From assembly GCA_016709335.1 (NCBI GenBank), contig JADJNC010000064.1:1-64000 (forward strand): a stretch of 64,000 nucleotides of DNA. The letters run 5' to 3'. The notes beneath the pieces are model-generated. The model worked only from the letters and a program-made list of their open reading frames with translations, searched no databases and had not been told where the DNA came from. This document shows, in pieces, positions 34,084 through 44,636 of the stretch (its first letter is position 1; each line of letters begins with the position of its first letter). Both the position numbers and the translations under genes were made by a program. This stretch comes from Candidatus Propionivibrio dominans (GTDB lineage: Bacteria > Pseudomonadota > Gammaproteobacteria > Burkholderiales > Rhodocyclaceae).

Positions 34084-36813
34084 TCAGTCAAATACGGTTT
34101 TCCACAGCGTCTTTACGGCCTCGATGCGGCGTGCATGCTCGGCGCGTTCGACGCGTGCGCTGCTGATGCCGTTGAGGCGGAAGGCGTGCTGCAGGCGGCG
34201 GAATTCGCGGTAGGTATTGCGTACCGGGTCGGCGAGGGACTGCGGGATCAGGCCGAGTTCGGCGGCAATGCCGAGCAGGGCGATGTTGCCAAGGTTGCCG
34301 CACAGGCGCTCATGGTCATGCGCATGGCCAAGAACGAGGTATTGGACGATGAACTCGACATCGATGAGGCCGCCTGGATCCTGCTTGAGGTCAAAGAATT
34401 CCTTGCTGTGTGAGGCGTGGCTGTCGAGCATGCGCTGGCGCATGCTCAGAACATCGGCCTTGAGTTTGGCGAGCTCGCGCGGCTGGCGCAGGATTTCAAT
34501 GCGCAGGGCTTCGAACCGGGCGCCCAGTTCGCGGTCGCCGGCGCAGAAACGGGCGCGGGTCAGGGCCTGATGCTCCCAGGTCCAGGCGTTTTTCATCTGG
34601 TACTCGCGGAAGGCGTCGAAGGAACTCACCAGCATGCCCGCTTCGCCATTCGGGCGCAGGCGGAAATCGGTGTCAAAGAGCATGCCGGCCGAAGTCCGGC
34701 TCGACATCCAGGTGCTCATACGCTGACCGAGTCGGGCATACAGCTCGCCGATATCGGGCTCGGGGTCGTTGTGCAGGTAGACGAGATCGAGATCCGAGCC
34801 GTAGCCGAGTTCCTTGCCGCCCAGCTTGCCGTAGGCGATGACGGCGAATTTCGGCGGGCGTTCCGGATGCGGGTGGCGGTTCTTCAGTTTGCTCCAGCAC
34901 AGGTCGAGCGTGGTGATCACCACGATGTCGGCCAGTTCGGTGAGGTGGTCGGCAAGGCGTTCGACGCTTTGCAGACCGGCAATGTCCTGCGCCAGCAGGC
35001 GGAAGACCTGGGCGTGATGGGCTTCGCGCAGGATGTCCATTTCGCGTTCGGTATCGCCGGCGTGCTCGGCGAGATGACGGTTCAATTCAGCGCAGAAATT
35101 CGCCCAGTCGGTGGCAATTTCGTAGAGGCGTGGGTCGAGCACTTCATCAAGCAGGATCGGGTGTTGGGTCAGGAAGTCGGCCGCCCAGCCCGAACTGCCG
35201 ATTATTTCAGCAACCTTGGACAGGGTTTGCGGATTCTGCTGCAGGAGGGCGAGATAGGCTCCGCGCCGGCTGATCGTGGCCAGGAAGTCGAGGCCGCGCT
35301 GCCAGGTGGCGTCTGGCGTTTTGGTGGCGGCAGCCGCTTCGATCAGGCGCGGGCCGAGGGCGTCGAGTCGCTCGCGATTCTGTGCCGGCAACTGCAGGTA
35401 CTTGGCGCTCTGGCGGAAGCCGCCGAGCTGTTCAAGCATGGCCTGCGGCTTGCGGAAACCCAGTTCGGTGAGAATCTCCAGCGCGTCGTCGCCTTCACTC
35501 TGTTCGTACCACAGTCCGGCCAGCCGATGCGTGCCCTGGTCCGGGTCGGAAAAGATGGCCTCGAAATGTCTTGAAACGCGCTGGCGATGCGCGTCGAGAG
35601 CTGCCAGCAAGGCCGGCCAGTCGGTAAAGCCCATCGCTACGGCGAGCAGGAGGCGCTCGTCGTCACGGGTCGGCAGCATATGGGTTTGCGCGTCATTGAC
35701 GTATTGCAGGCGGTGCTCCAGGCGACGCAGAAATTCGTAGGCTTCGACCAGTTCGCGCTCGCTGTCGGCGGGTAGCAGGCGGCGTGCGACGAGCAGCGGC
35801 AGCACCTTGAGCGTCGGGTGGAGCTGCAGGGCCGGGTCGCGACCGCCGCGAATCAACTGAAAAACCTGCGCCATGAACTCGATTTCACGGATGCCGCCGG
35901 GCCCCAGCTTGATGTGGTCGGCCATGTCCTTGCGTACCACTTCGCGGCGAATCTGGGCATGCAGGTCGCGCATGGCGTTGATCGCACCGAAGTCGAGATA
36001 CTTGCGGAAGATGAAAGCACGCGCGATCTGTTCCAGTGCGCTTCGCCACTGCGTTTGCAGATTGTCGCCCTCGTTCATCACGCGCGCCTTGATCCAGGCG
36101 TAGCGCTCCCATTCGCGTCCCTGCGTGATGAAGTAGTTTTCGAGCGAGACGAGTGAACAGACGAGCGGGCCCGAGTCGCCGTTCGGGCGCAGGCGCATGT
36201 CGACGCGGAACACCTGCCCGTCGCCGGTGATTTCGCCGAGCACGGCAATCAGGCGCTTGCCAAGGCGAACAAAGAAGTCATAGGCATCGATCCGGTGGCC
36301 GCCATCGGGGGTGCCGGCGGTCTCGCCTTCCTCGGGGTAGATGAAAATGTAGTCGACGTCGGAGGAGACGTTGAGCTCGCGCCCGCCGAGTTTGCCCATG
36401 CCGACCACCAGCAGGCGCTGCGGCTGCCCCTGGCTGTCGAGCGGTTCGCCAAACTGGGCGACGAGCCGGCGATGCACGAAATCGAGTGCAAAGTTGGTTG
36501 ACACATCGGCGAGTTGCGTCATGCTTTCGACCACTTCGGCGAGCGTTGCCTGGCCGCCGATGTCGCGCACCATGAGGGCCGCCATGATGCGCTGGCGGAG
36601 CTGGCGCAACACGCGCTTGAGTTCGACTTCGTCGAGCGGGGCTGTGGTTTGCAGAAACTCGCGCATCAGTCCGCCGTCAAGGGGACGACCGGCATGTTCA
36701 TGCAGCCAGGTGATAATCTCCGGGCGGGCGTCGAGTAGATGGCGCAGGTAACGGCTGTGCGTCAGTGCCGGTTGCCATGCGGGCGGGAGCGGATTGTCGG
36801 GTGTGTCGGTCAT
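34084..36813 (-). CDS. glnE: Glutamine synthetase adenylyltransferase/deadenylase
   Basis: GlnE adenylylates and deadenylylates glutamine synthetase in response to PII and so sets nitrogen assimilation. The 909-residue protein has two nucleotidyltransferase domains: VVGMGKLGGRELNVSSDVDY in the N-terminal (deadenylase) half and AYGKLGGKELGYGSDLDLVY in the C-terminal half. Each contains the GxS-DxD pair. Length is normal for betaproteobacteria. It is divergent from mlaF. Confidence 0.96.
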   Translation of the reverse strand: MTDTPDNPLPPAWQPALTHSRYLRHLLDARPEIITWLHEHAGRPLDGGLMREFLQTTAPLDEVELKRVLRQLRQRIMAALMVRDIGGQATLAEVVESMTQLADVSTNFALDFVHRRLVAQFGEPLDSQGQPQRLLVVGMGKLGGRELNVSSDVDYIFIYPEEGETAGTPDGGHRIDAYDFFVRLGKRLIAVLGEITGDGQVFRVDMRLRPNGDSGPLVCSLVSLENYFITQGREWERYAWIKARVMNEGDNLQTQWRSALEQIARAFIFRKYLDFGAINAMRDLHAQIRREVVRKDMADHIKLGPGGIREIEFMAQVFQLIRGGRDPALQLHPTLKVLPLLVARRLLPADSERELVEAYEFLRRLEHRLQYVNDAQTHMLPTRDDERLLLAVAMGFTDWPALLAALDAHRQRVSRHFEAIFSDPDQGTHRLAGLWYEQSEGDDALEILTELGFRKPQAMLEQLGGFRQSAKYLQLPAQNRERLDALGPRLIEAAAATKTPDATWQRGLDFLATISRRGAYLALLQQNPQTLSKVAEIIGSSGWAADFLTQHPILLDEVLDPRLYEIATDWANFCAELNRHLAEHAGDTEREMDILREAHHAQVFRLLAQDIAGLQSVERLADHLTELADIVVITTLDLCWSKLKNRHPHPERPPKFAVIAYGKLGGKELGYGSDLDLVYLHNDPEPDIGELYARLGQRMSTWMSSRTSAGMLFDTDFRLRPNGEAGMLVSSFDAFREYQMKNAWTWEHQALTRARFCAGDRELGARFEALRIEILRQPRELAKLKADVLSMRQRMLDSHASHSKEFFDLKQDPGGLIDVEFIVQYLVLGHAHDHERLCGNLGNIALLGIAAELGLIPQSLADPVRNTYREFRRLQHAFRLNGISSARVERAEHARRIEAVKTLWKTVFD

Positions 36814-37023
36814 TTTTTTTCGCCGGGCGGCGGGTCTGTCTTTGGACTGTAGCGGATAGTGAAGCCAACATCATAAGTCCCGTCCAAGGGATGCTACCCG
36901 ACGCCAGGCGATCATGCAACGCCGGGACGTGGCCGGGACGTGGCTCAGTCGGGCGAGCGTAGCGGCTTCCCCACGCTGATTTCTGATGCTTGCAAGAGGC
37001 TGCTATCGGCTGCTATGTCTATG

Positions 37024-37055
37024 TTGCGCGAGGCGACCCGGCCTTCGGGTATAAT
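37024..37055 (+). promoter_or_regulatory. Promoter of the mla operon
   Basis: A perfect TATAAT lies at 37050-37055 with a weak TTGCGC at 37024-37029, 20 nt away. It lies 31 nt before the GTG start of mlaF. In-frame ATG codons at 36940 and 37018-37021 lie upstream of this box, which supports the GTG as start. Confidence 0.55.
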
Positions 37056-37086
37056 CGTTTCCTATTTTTCCTTGCGGAATACCGTT

Positions 37087-37899
37087 GTGCCCGCTGACAG
37101 CCTGGTCAAGATTACCGATATCTATTTCGCTTACGACGAGCGCGCCATCCTCAATGGAATCACCATGGAGATCCCGCGCGGCAAGCTGATCGCCATCATG
37201 GGTAACTCGGGGTGTGGCAAGACCACCCTGCTGCGCCTGATCGGAGGCCAGCTCAAGCCAACCGGCGGCACCTTGCTGGTCGATGGCCAGTCGGTTCCGG
37301 ACATGAAGCATGCCGAGCTATACGCCATGCGTCGACGCATGGGGATGCTGTTCCAGTTTGGCGCGTTGTTCACGGACATTTCGGTTTTCGACAATGTCGC
37401 TTACCTGATGCGCGAACATACCGATCTGCCGGAAGAGATGATTCGCGACATGGTGATGATGAAGCTCAACGCTGTCGGCTTGCGCGGCGCTCACCAGTTG
37501 ATGCCCTCCGAACTTTCCGGCGGCATGGCGCGGCGGGTTGCCCTGGCGCGGGCGATCGCGCTCGACCCGATGCTGGTCATGTATGACGAGCCCTTTGCCG
37601 GGCTGGATCCGATCTCGATGGGCGTCATCGGTCAGCTCATCCGCAAGCTTAACGACGCGCTCGGTGCGACGACGCTGCTGGTGACCCATGATGTTCATGA
37701 GGCGATGCAGATCGTCGATTATGTCTATTTTGTTTCTGACGGGCGGATCGTTGCGCAGGGAACGCCGGACGAGATTCGCGCTTCCGCCGATCCTTTCGTA
37801 CATCAGTTTGTTTTTGGCGAAGCCGATGGGCCGGTGCATTTCCATTATCCGGCGGCTTACTTCGGGCTCGACCTGATGCGCAAGGGTGCTCATGGCTGA
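37087..37899 (+). CDS. mlaF: Phospholipid transport ABC ATPase MlaF
   Basis: MlaF is the ATPase of the inner-membrane MlaFEDB complex that keeps outer-membrane lipid asymmetry. The protein has Walker A MGNSGCGKTTLLRL, Q-loop LFQFGALFTD, signature LSGGMARRVALARA, Walker B LVMYDEPFAGLDP and H-loop LLVTHDVHEA. I take the GTG at 37087 (VPADSLVKITDIYFAYD, 270 residues). The 49 codons upstream are open but span the promoter and are not conserved. It overlaps mlaE by 8 nt. Confidence 0.94.
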   Translation: MPADSLVKITDIYFAYDERAILNGITMEIPRGKLIAIMGNSGCGKTTLLRLIGGQLKPTGGTLLVDGQSVPDMKHAELYAMRRRMGMLFQFGALFTDISVFDNVAYLMREHTDLPEEMIRDMVMMKLNAVGLRGAHQLMPSELSGGMARRVALARAIALDPMLVMYDEPFAGLDPISMGVIGQLIRKLNDALGATTLLVTHDVHEAMQIVDYVYFVSDGRIVAQGTPDEIRASADPFVHQFVFGEADGPVHFHYPAAYFGLDLMRKGAHG

Positions 37900-38697
37900 G
37901 AAAAGCTTTTCTGCGCTGATCGAGCTGGTTCGCAGTGTCGGCCATCGCCTGAACAGCGCTGTACAGCGTCTGGGCTTTGCTGCGCGCTTCTTCGTGATGA
38001 TTCTGGTCTACTCCGGGCAGTCATTCCGGCGTCTGCATCTGACGATACGCGAAATCTATTTCTCCGGCTTCCAGTCGCTGCTGATCATTCTGGTTTCCGG
38101 ACTGTTCATCGGCATGGTGCTTGGCATGCAGGGTTATGAGACCTTGCAACGCTACGGCGCGTCCGAAGCACTTGGTGTGCTGGTAGCCCTGTCGCTGACG
38201 CGTGAACTGGGTCCGGTGGTTGCGGCACTGCTCTTTGCTTCGCGCGCCGGTTCGGCGATTACGGCCGAAATCGGCCTGATGAAGGCTACCGAGCAACTCA
38301 CCGCGATGGACATGATGGCGGTCAATCCGATTGCCCGCGTCGTGGCCCCGAGATTCTGGGGCGGGGTCATTTCCATGCCGCTGCTGGCAGCCCTGTTCTC
38401 GGCGGTTGGCGTCTTCGGGGGCTATCTCGTCGGGGTGGTGCTGATCGGCGTCGACGAAGGTGCTTTCTGGGCGCAGATGCAGGGCCCGGAGACTTCCGCT
38501 ATGACATCTGGAATGGCGTGGTGAAGAGTTTCGTTTTTGGGGTTGCCGTTTCCCTGATTGCCGTTTTCGAAGGCTACGACGCAGTCCCGACTGCCGAGGG
38601 CGTTTCGAATTCGATCAAAAGAACGGTGGTGTATTCGGCGCTGGCCATACTGGCGCTGGATTTTGTGTTGACCTCCTTCATGTTCCGGGGGCTTTGA
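37892..38697 (+). pseudogene. mlaE: MlaE permease gene with a single frameshift
   Basis: The frame from MAEKSFSALIELVRSVGHRL gives a normal MlaE/YrbE permease with ASRAGSAITAEIGLMKATEQ and LVGVVLIGVDEGAFWAQMQG. Near 38485 it slips and stops at 38524 (211 residues). The next frame continues exactly with DFRYDIWNGVVKSFVFGVA and ends FMFRGL at 38697. The 806-nt span is one base short, so one base is missing around 38480-38490. Without the last two helices the permease should not assemble with MlaF and MlaD. Since all other mla genes are intact, a sequence error is as likely as a true mutation. Confidence 0.85.
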
Positions 38698-39167
38698 TGA
38701 GTCGCAAACTGATTGATCTCTGGGTGGGTTTTTTTGTTGTCCTGGGTATTGCCGCACTGTTGTTTTTAGCACTAAGGGTCGGCAACCTTTCGTCGGCCAA
38801 TTTCGCCGAGACTTACCCGTTGACGGCCAAGTTTGATAACATCGGTGGCCTGAAGGTGCGCGGGCCGGTGAAGAGTGCGGGTGTGGTTGTCGGGCGGGTG
38901 ACTGAGATTCACTTTGATTCCGGAACCTACGAAGCGGTGACGACACTGACGATTGACAGTCGCTATCGCTTCCCGAAGGACACCTTTGCCAGCATCCTGA
39001 CGGCGGGTTTGCTCGGCGAGCAGTACATCGGTCTGGACGCCGGCGGTGACGAGAAAATGCTGAAGGCGGGCGATGTCATCGCCAAAACGCAGTCGGCAGT
39101 GGTGCTGGAAAAACTGATCAGTCAGTTCATGTTCAACAAGGCGTCTGAAGGTACGGACAAGAAATAA
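38697..39167 (+). CDS. mlaD: Mla MCE-domain lipid-binding protein MlaD
   Basis: MlaD is the periplasmic hexameric ring of the MlaFEDB complex. The 156-residue protein has one N-terminal membrane anchor (LWVGFFVVLGIAALLFLALR) and an MCE domain with YPLTAKFDNIGGLKVRGPVK and SILTAGLLGEQYIGLDAGG. The ATG overlaps the restored mlaE stop (TGATG), which supports the corrected mlaE frame. Confidence 0.94.
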   Translation: MSRKLIDLWVGFFVVLGIAALLFLALRVGNLSSANFAETYPLTAKFDNIGGLKVRGPVKSAGVVVGRVTEIHFDSGTYEAVTTLTIDSRYRFPKDTFASILTAGLLGEQYIGLDAGGDEKMLKAGDVIAKTQSAVVLEKLISQFMFNKASEGTDKK

Positions 39168-39182
39168 CAGGAAGGGTCGTTC

Positions 39183-39914
39183 GTGAAAATTCAAATCAGA
39201 AAGCACCTGTTTCCGGTGGCATTCGCCGCTGTCATCCTGAGTGGACTGGGCGGCTGCGCGACAACGGAGAGCAATCCCAATGATCCCTTTGAAAGCTTCA
39301 ACCGTGCCATGTTGGCGGTGAATGACGGCATCGACGTGGTGGTCAAGCCCGTCGCCAAAGGCTATGACGCCGCCGCGCCACTGCCCGTGAAGGCCGGTAT
39401 CGGCAACTTTTTCGGCAATCTCTGGGATGTACTGACGGCAGTCAACAACCTGCTGCAGGGCAAGGGCAGTCAAGGATTCTCCGATATCGGCCGCGTGCTG
39501 ATCAATTCGACGATCGGTATCGGCGGCGTCTTTGACGTGGCCAGCGAGATGGGTCTGGAGAAGCACATGGAAGATTTCGGCCAGACCCTGGGTGTCTGGG
39601 GTGTCGATGAAGGGCCTTTTTTCATGTGGCCACTGATCGGTCCGCGGACGACGCGCGATACCTTCGGCTGGGCAGTCGATTCCTATATGGACCCGGTCTG
39701 GCATATATATAACGATAATATTGCTTTGCGTAATTCGATGGTCGGTGTGCGCTATATCGACTTGCGCGCCACTCTGCTGCAAACCGACAAGGTCGTTGAG
39801 CAGGCGGCGATCGATCGTTACATCTTCATCCGCGATGCCTATCTGCAAAACCGGCGCAGTGAAATCCGGGATGGTGCTGGAGATGTCGATTGCAAGATGA
39901 GCCGTTGCTACTGA
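39183..39914 (+). CDS. mlaA: Outer-membrane lipoprotein MlaA (VacJ)
   Basis: MlaA removes misplaced phospholipids from the outer leaflet and passes them to MlaC. The 243-residue precursor starts with GTG and has a lipoprotein signal (SGLGGC, Cys25). The mature domain has DPFESFNRAMLAVNDGIDVV, LINSTIGIGGVFDVASEMG, and YMDPVWHIYNDNIALRNSM. The lipobox Cys is followed by ATTESNPNDP, with no inner-membrane retention Asp at +2. Confidence 0.94.
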   Translation: MKIQIRKHLFPVAFAAVILSGLGGCATTESNPNDPFESFNRAMLAVNDGIDVVVKPVAKGYDAAAPLPVKAGIGNFFGNLWDVLTAVNNLLQGKGSQGFSDIGRVLINSTIGIGGVFDVASEMGLEKHMEDFGQTLGVWGVDEGPFFMWPLIGPRTTRDTFGWAVDSYMDPVWHIYNDNIALRNSMVGVRYIDLRATLLQTDKVVEQAAIDRYIFIRDAYLQNRRSEIRDGAGDVDCKMSRCY

Positions 39915-39951
39915 CGGTAATGTCAATATGATACGTTATTGAGAGATTTGG

Positions 39952-40575
39952 ATGAAATCGTTTTTTGCGCTGTTTGCGCTGGTTGTGGGGTTGTTCCTGT
40001 CGTGCTCGTCGGTATTTGCTCAGGAGGTTACCCCGGACGCATTGATCAAGAAGGTCACGGAAGATGTGCTGACCATCGTCCGTCAGGACAAGGACATCCA
40101 GAACGGTAATACCAAAAAGGCCATCGATCTGGTCGAGACCAAGGTGTTGCCCATTTTCGATTTCCAGCGCATGACCGCGCTGGCGATGGGCAAGGACTGG
40201 AACAAGGCAACCCCCGAGCAGAAAAAACGCCTGTCCGAGGAGTTCAAGACACTTCTAGTTCGCACCTACTCGAATGCGCTGACCGGCTACCGTGACCAGA
40301 TGGTGCGCTACAAGCCGAGCAAAATGCAAAGCGGCGACACGGAGGTGCTGGTCAGGACCGAGGTGCTCAAGCCGGGGAACAAGCCGATAGCGCTAGACTA
40401 CGCACTGGAAAAGCAGGCTGACGGCTGGAAGGTTTTTGACGTCATCGTCGCCGGCGTCAGTCTGGTGACCAACTATCGCGATACCTTCAATCAGGAGGTC
40501 CGTGCCAACGGGATCGACGGTCTGATCAAGATGCTGGTGACCAAGAACAATCAGTTGGATCCCGGCAAGAAATGA
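39952..40575 (+). CDS. mlaC: Periplasmic phospholipid shuttle MlaC
   Basis: MlaC carries phospholipids across the periplasm between MlaA and MlaD. The 207-residue precursor has a signal peptide (residues 1-23, ending SVFA) and the MlaC (Tol-Tol-Ttg2) domain: VLPIFDFQRMTALAMGKDW, LSEEFKTLLVRTYSNAL, and WKVFDVIVAGVSLVTNYRD. It overlaps the STAS gene by 4 nt. Confidence 0.94.
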   Translation: MKSFFALFALVVGLFLSCSSVFAQEVTPDALIKKVTEDVLTIVRQDKDIQNGNTKKAIDLVETKVLPIFDFQRMTALAMGKDWNKATPEQKKRLSEEFKTLLVRTYSNALTGYRDQMVRYKPSKMQSGDTEVLVRTEVLKPGNKPIALDYALEKQADGWKVFDVIVAGVSLVTNYRDTFNQEVRANGIDGLIKMLVTKNNQLDPGKK

Positions 40576-40865
40576 TTGAACAGAACGGTGACGGGCTGCG
40601 CGTTACAGGCCCGATGTTGATCGCCAACGCCAGCGCCCTGCTCGAAGCAGGGCGTGGTTTTTTGCGTTCCCGGGCCGCTGCCGGCGAGCTCGTTTTCGAT
40701 CTGTCCTCGGTTGAGGAAACGGATTCATCGGCGTTGAGCGTGATTTTCGGCTTGTTGCGTACGGCCCGCGATTGCGGTGTGATGATGCGCATTGCTCATC
40801 CGCCGGCCAGCATGATCAGCCAGGCCGCGCTGTACGGCGTTTCCGATTCCCTCCCGCTCGCCTGA
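40572..40865 (+). CDS. mlaB: STAS-domain protein MlaB
   Basis: The 97-residue protein is a lone STAS domain (LVFDLSSVEETDSSALSVIF, GLLRTARDCGVMMRIAHPP) and by position is MlaB, the cytoplasmic subunit that activates and stabilises MlaF. The DSSALS segment has the position of the regulatory Ser/Thr of STAS proteins. The ATG overlaps the mlaC stop (ATGA). Confidence 0.88.
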   Translation: MIEQNGDGLRVTGPMLIANASALLEAGRGFLRSRAAAGELVFDLSSVEETDSSALSVIFGLLRTARDCGVMMRIAHPPASMISQAALYGVSDSLPLA

Positions 40866-40896
40866 TCGGCGCGCGCGTCTGTCGAGTCCGGATGCC

Positions 40897-41823
40897 ATGG
40901 GCGTCGCCGTTTCCATTCAGCAACTCGTAAAGTCTTTCGGCAGCCTGCGGGCGCTTGATGGCGTTTCCCTGGACATTGCCGAAGGCGAGTTCTTTGGTCT
41001 GCTGGGGCCTAACGGCGCCGGCAAGACGACACTGATTTCCTGTCTGGCCGGGCTGGTTCGCCCGGACCAAGGCCAGTTGAGCGTGCTCGGCTGCGATGTG
41101 CTTGCCGATTACCGCGAGGCGCGCCGCCGGCTCGGCGTGGTGCCGCAGGAACTGGTTTTCGACCCTTTCTTTTCGGTGCGCGAGACCCTGCGCATCCAGT
41201 CCGGCTACTTCGGCATCCGCAACAACGAGGCGTGGATCGACGAGATCCTGGAAAACCTCGATCTGACGGCCAAGGCCAATGTCAATATGCGTCGGCTGTC
41301 AGGCGGCATGAAGCGGCGCGTACTGGTTGCACAGGCGCTGGTGCACAAGCCGCCGGTGATCGTTCTCGACGAACCGACGGCCGGTGTCGACGTCGAATTG
41401 CGTCAGGGCTTGTGGCACTTCGTCTAGCGGCTCAACCGCGAGGGCCATACGGTCATCCTGACCACGCATTATCTTGAGGAAGCGGAAGCGCTTTGCGGAC
41501 GCATTGCGATGCTCAAGCAGGGGCGTATCGTGGCGCTCGATACGACCAGCAACCTGCTGGCGCGCTTCACGCGGCATACCCTGAACCTGCGTCTGAGCAA
41601 TGAGTCCGGCCTGCCGGAAGCCTTGCGTGCCCGGGCCACGAGCAATGAGGGCACCTGGGTTTTCCGTCTGGCCGGATTCGACGAAATCGAACCCCTGCTG
41701 GCGGCCATCCGCCAGGCCGGTTGCACGATCGACGACCTGCGGCTGACGCAGACCGACCTTGAAGACGTTTTTGTCGGTGTCATGCAAGGGGCGGATGTCC
41801 GGGAAGGCGTGGCCGCACGATGA
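40897..41823 (+). pseudogene. ABC-2 exporter ATPase interrupted by an in-frame amber codon
   Basis: The gene reads MGVAVSIQQLVKSFGSLRAL, Walker A LLGPNGAGKTTLISCL, signature LSGGMKRRVLVAQA and Walker B VIVLDEPTAGVD. It then meets TAG at 41425-41427. The same frame continues with NREGHTVILTTHYLEEAEAL (H-loop) to a stop at 41823, where it overlaps the permease by 4 nt. Restored length is 308 residues. The 176-residue truncated form lacks the H-loop and the C-terminal part, so it should be inactive. A single base change explains it; suppression or assembly error cannot be excluded. It resembles YadG and lies after mlaB as in relatives. Confidence 0.85.
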
Positions 41824-42572
41824 CCGGTTTCCGCACCCTGCTGTACAAGGAAGTGCTGCGCTTCTGGAAGGTCAGTTTCCAGACGGTGGCCGCTCCGGTG
41901 CTGACGGCGCTGCTTTACTTGCTGATCTTCTCGCACGTGCTCGATGCCCAGGTGCAGGTCAATGGCGTACGCTATGCCGCCTTCCTGATCCCCGGATTGG
42001 TGATGATGTCGGTATTGCAGAATGCCTTTGCCAACAGTTCGTCCAGCCTGATCCAGTCCAAGGTCACGGGCAGCATCGTGTTTGTCCTGCTGCCGCCGAT
42101 TTCCTATGTCGAGTTTTTCCTGGCCTATGTCGTGGCCGCGCTGTTGCGAGGCCTGATGGTCGGCCTCGGCGTATTGGTGGCGACCGCATGGCTGGCCCCG
42201 CTGACCTTCGTTGCGCCGTTCTGGATTCTCAGTTTCGCCATCCTGGGTGGCGGCATCATGGGCTCGCTGGGCATGATTGCCGGTATCTGGGCCGACAAGT
42301 TCGACCAGCTCGCCGGCTTCCAGAACTTCCTGATCATGCCCTTGACCATGCTCTCCGGCGTCTTCTACTCGATCCACTCGCTACCGCTGTTCTGGCAGCA
42401 AGTGTCGCATTTCAATCCAGTCTTCTATATGATCGATGGCTTTCGTTTCGGCTTCTTCGGTGTTTCCGATGTCGCACCGGCAACGAGTCTGGCCGTCGTT
42501 GCCGTGAGTTTTATTATCGTTGCGCTGACTACGCTGGCCTTGCTGCGCAGCGGCTACAAATTGAGGTACTGA
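41820..42572 (+). CDS. ABC-2 type exporter permease (YadH-like)
   Basis: A 250-residue ABC-2 permease with six membrane helices and the segments RTLLYKEVLRFWKVSFQTVA, LLYLLIFSHVL, and LTMLSGVFYSIHSLPLFWQQ. It pairs with the ATPase before it and resembles E. coli YadH. The substrate is unknown. Its ATG overlaps the ATPase stop, so its translation should normally be coupled. The upstream amber codon could lower its expression. Confidence 0.9.
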   Translation: MTGFRTLLYKEVLRFWKVSFQTVAAPVLTALLYLLIFSHVLDAQVQVNGVRYAAFLIPGLVMMSVLQNAFANSSSSLIQSKVTGSIVFVLLPPISYVEFFLAYVVAALLRGLMVGLGVLVATAWLAPLTFVAPFWILSFAILGGGIMGSLGMIAGIWADKFDQLAGFQNFLIMPLTMLSGVFYSIHSLPLFWQQVSHFNPVFYMIDGFRFGFFGVSDVAPATSLAVVAVSFIIVALTTLALLRSGYKLRY

Positions 42573-42575
42573 ATC

Positions 42576-42813
42576 ATGATGGAATCCGAACAAATCAAGA
42601 AAATCATTGCCGCCGGCTTGCCTTGCGAAGGGCTGCACGTCGAGGGCGACGGCGACCACTTCGAAGCGATTCTCGTCAGCTCCGAATTCATCGGCACGAG
42701 CCGTGTCCAGCGCCAGCAACTGGTTAATGCCTTGTTGCGAGCGTATTTCGATAGCGGCGAATTGCACGCGCTGTCGATGAAAACGCTGACCCCCGACGAG
42801 CGGAGTGCGCTTT

Positions 42814-42821
<8 letters not shown>
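42576..42821 (+). CDS. BolA family protein, IbaG-like
   Basis: The 81-residue protein has the BolA fold: [20 protein letters not shown], then [20 protein letters not shown] and the C-terminal [13 protein letters not shown]. The conserved His of LHALSMKT and the Cys in LPCEG could hold an Fe-S cluster with a monothiol glutaredoxin. Position before murA matches IbaG. It overlaps murA by 8 nt and starts 3 nt after the permease. Confidence 0.9.
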
Positions 42822-44067
<1,246 letters not shown>

Positions 44068-44207
44068 GCGAGTTTTTCCATTATTGATATTCAGCAGCCA
44101 TTGGGCGTTACAGCATCAAGCGGTGAGGCTCCGGAAAAGTCGATTCGGGCCAATTTGCGGGCCTTGGGCTTTCTGGGTTTTTACTCATCAAGTAGGAGCA
44201 AGCCATC

Positions 44208-44636
44208 ATGAGCATCGATTTTTCGCCTCTCGGCAATGCCATCGGTCAGTTGAAAAAGAGCCTCGATTATGCGAATTCCGAAATGGCCAAAGCCGATGCC
44301 GGTCTTTTCGAGCAACTGCGCAACTCGGTCATTCAATGTTTCGAGTTTACCTACGAGCTTAGCCACAAGATGCTCAAGCGCTATCTGGAAGAATCGGCGG
44401 CCAATCCCGAGGAAATCGATCTGGGCACCTTCCAGAACTTGATCCGTACAGGTAACGAAAAAGGCCTGCTACGCTCGGACTGGCGGCGCTGGAAAGACTA
44501 CCGTCAGGCGCGAACCAACAGCAGCCATACCTACGACGAGAAAAAAGCGGCGGCGGTGTATGGCATCGCGCAAGATTTTCTGGCCGAGGCCCGCTTTCTC
44601 TACGAAAAACTGCTCAAACGGAGCGAAACCGAATGA
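44208..44636 (+). CDS. HEPN-type nucleotidyltransferase substrate-binding protein
   Basis: A 142-residue helical protein of the HI0074 family, the HEPN half of MNT/HEPN toxin-antitoxin pairs. A HEPN RNase-like motif R-x4-H is seen in ARTNSSHTYD near residue 101, and FEFTYELSHKMLKRYLEESA is the family-typical second helix pair. In such systems HEPN is an RNase toxin that the MNT partner silences, by AMPylation of the motif tyrosine in studied cases (SSHTY here). It overlaps the MNT gene by 4 nt. Confidence 0.85.
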   Translation: MSIDFSPLGNAIGQLKKSLDYANSEMAKADAGLFEQLRNSVIQCFEFTYELSHKMLKRYLEESAANPEEIDLGTFQNLIRTGNEKGLLRSDWRRWKDYRQARTNSSHTYDEKKAAAVYGIAQDFLAEARFLYEKLLKRSETE

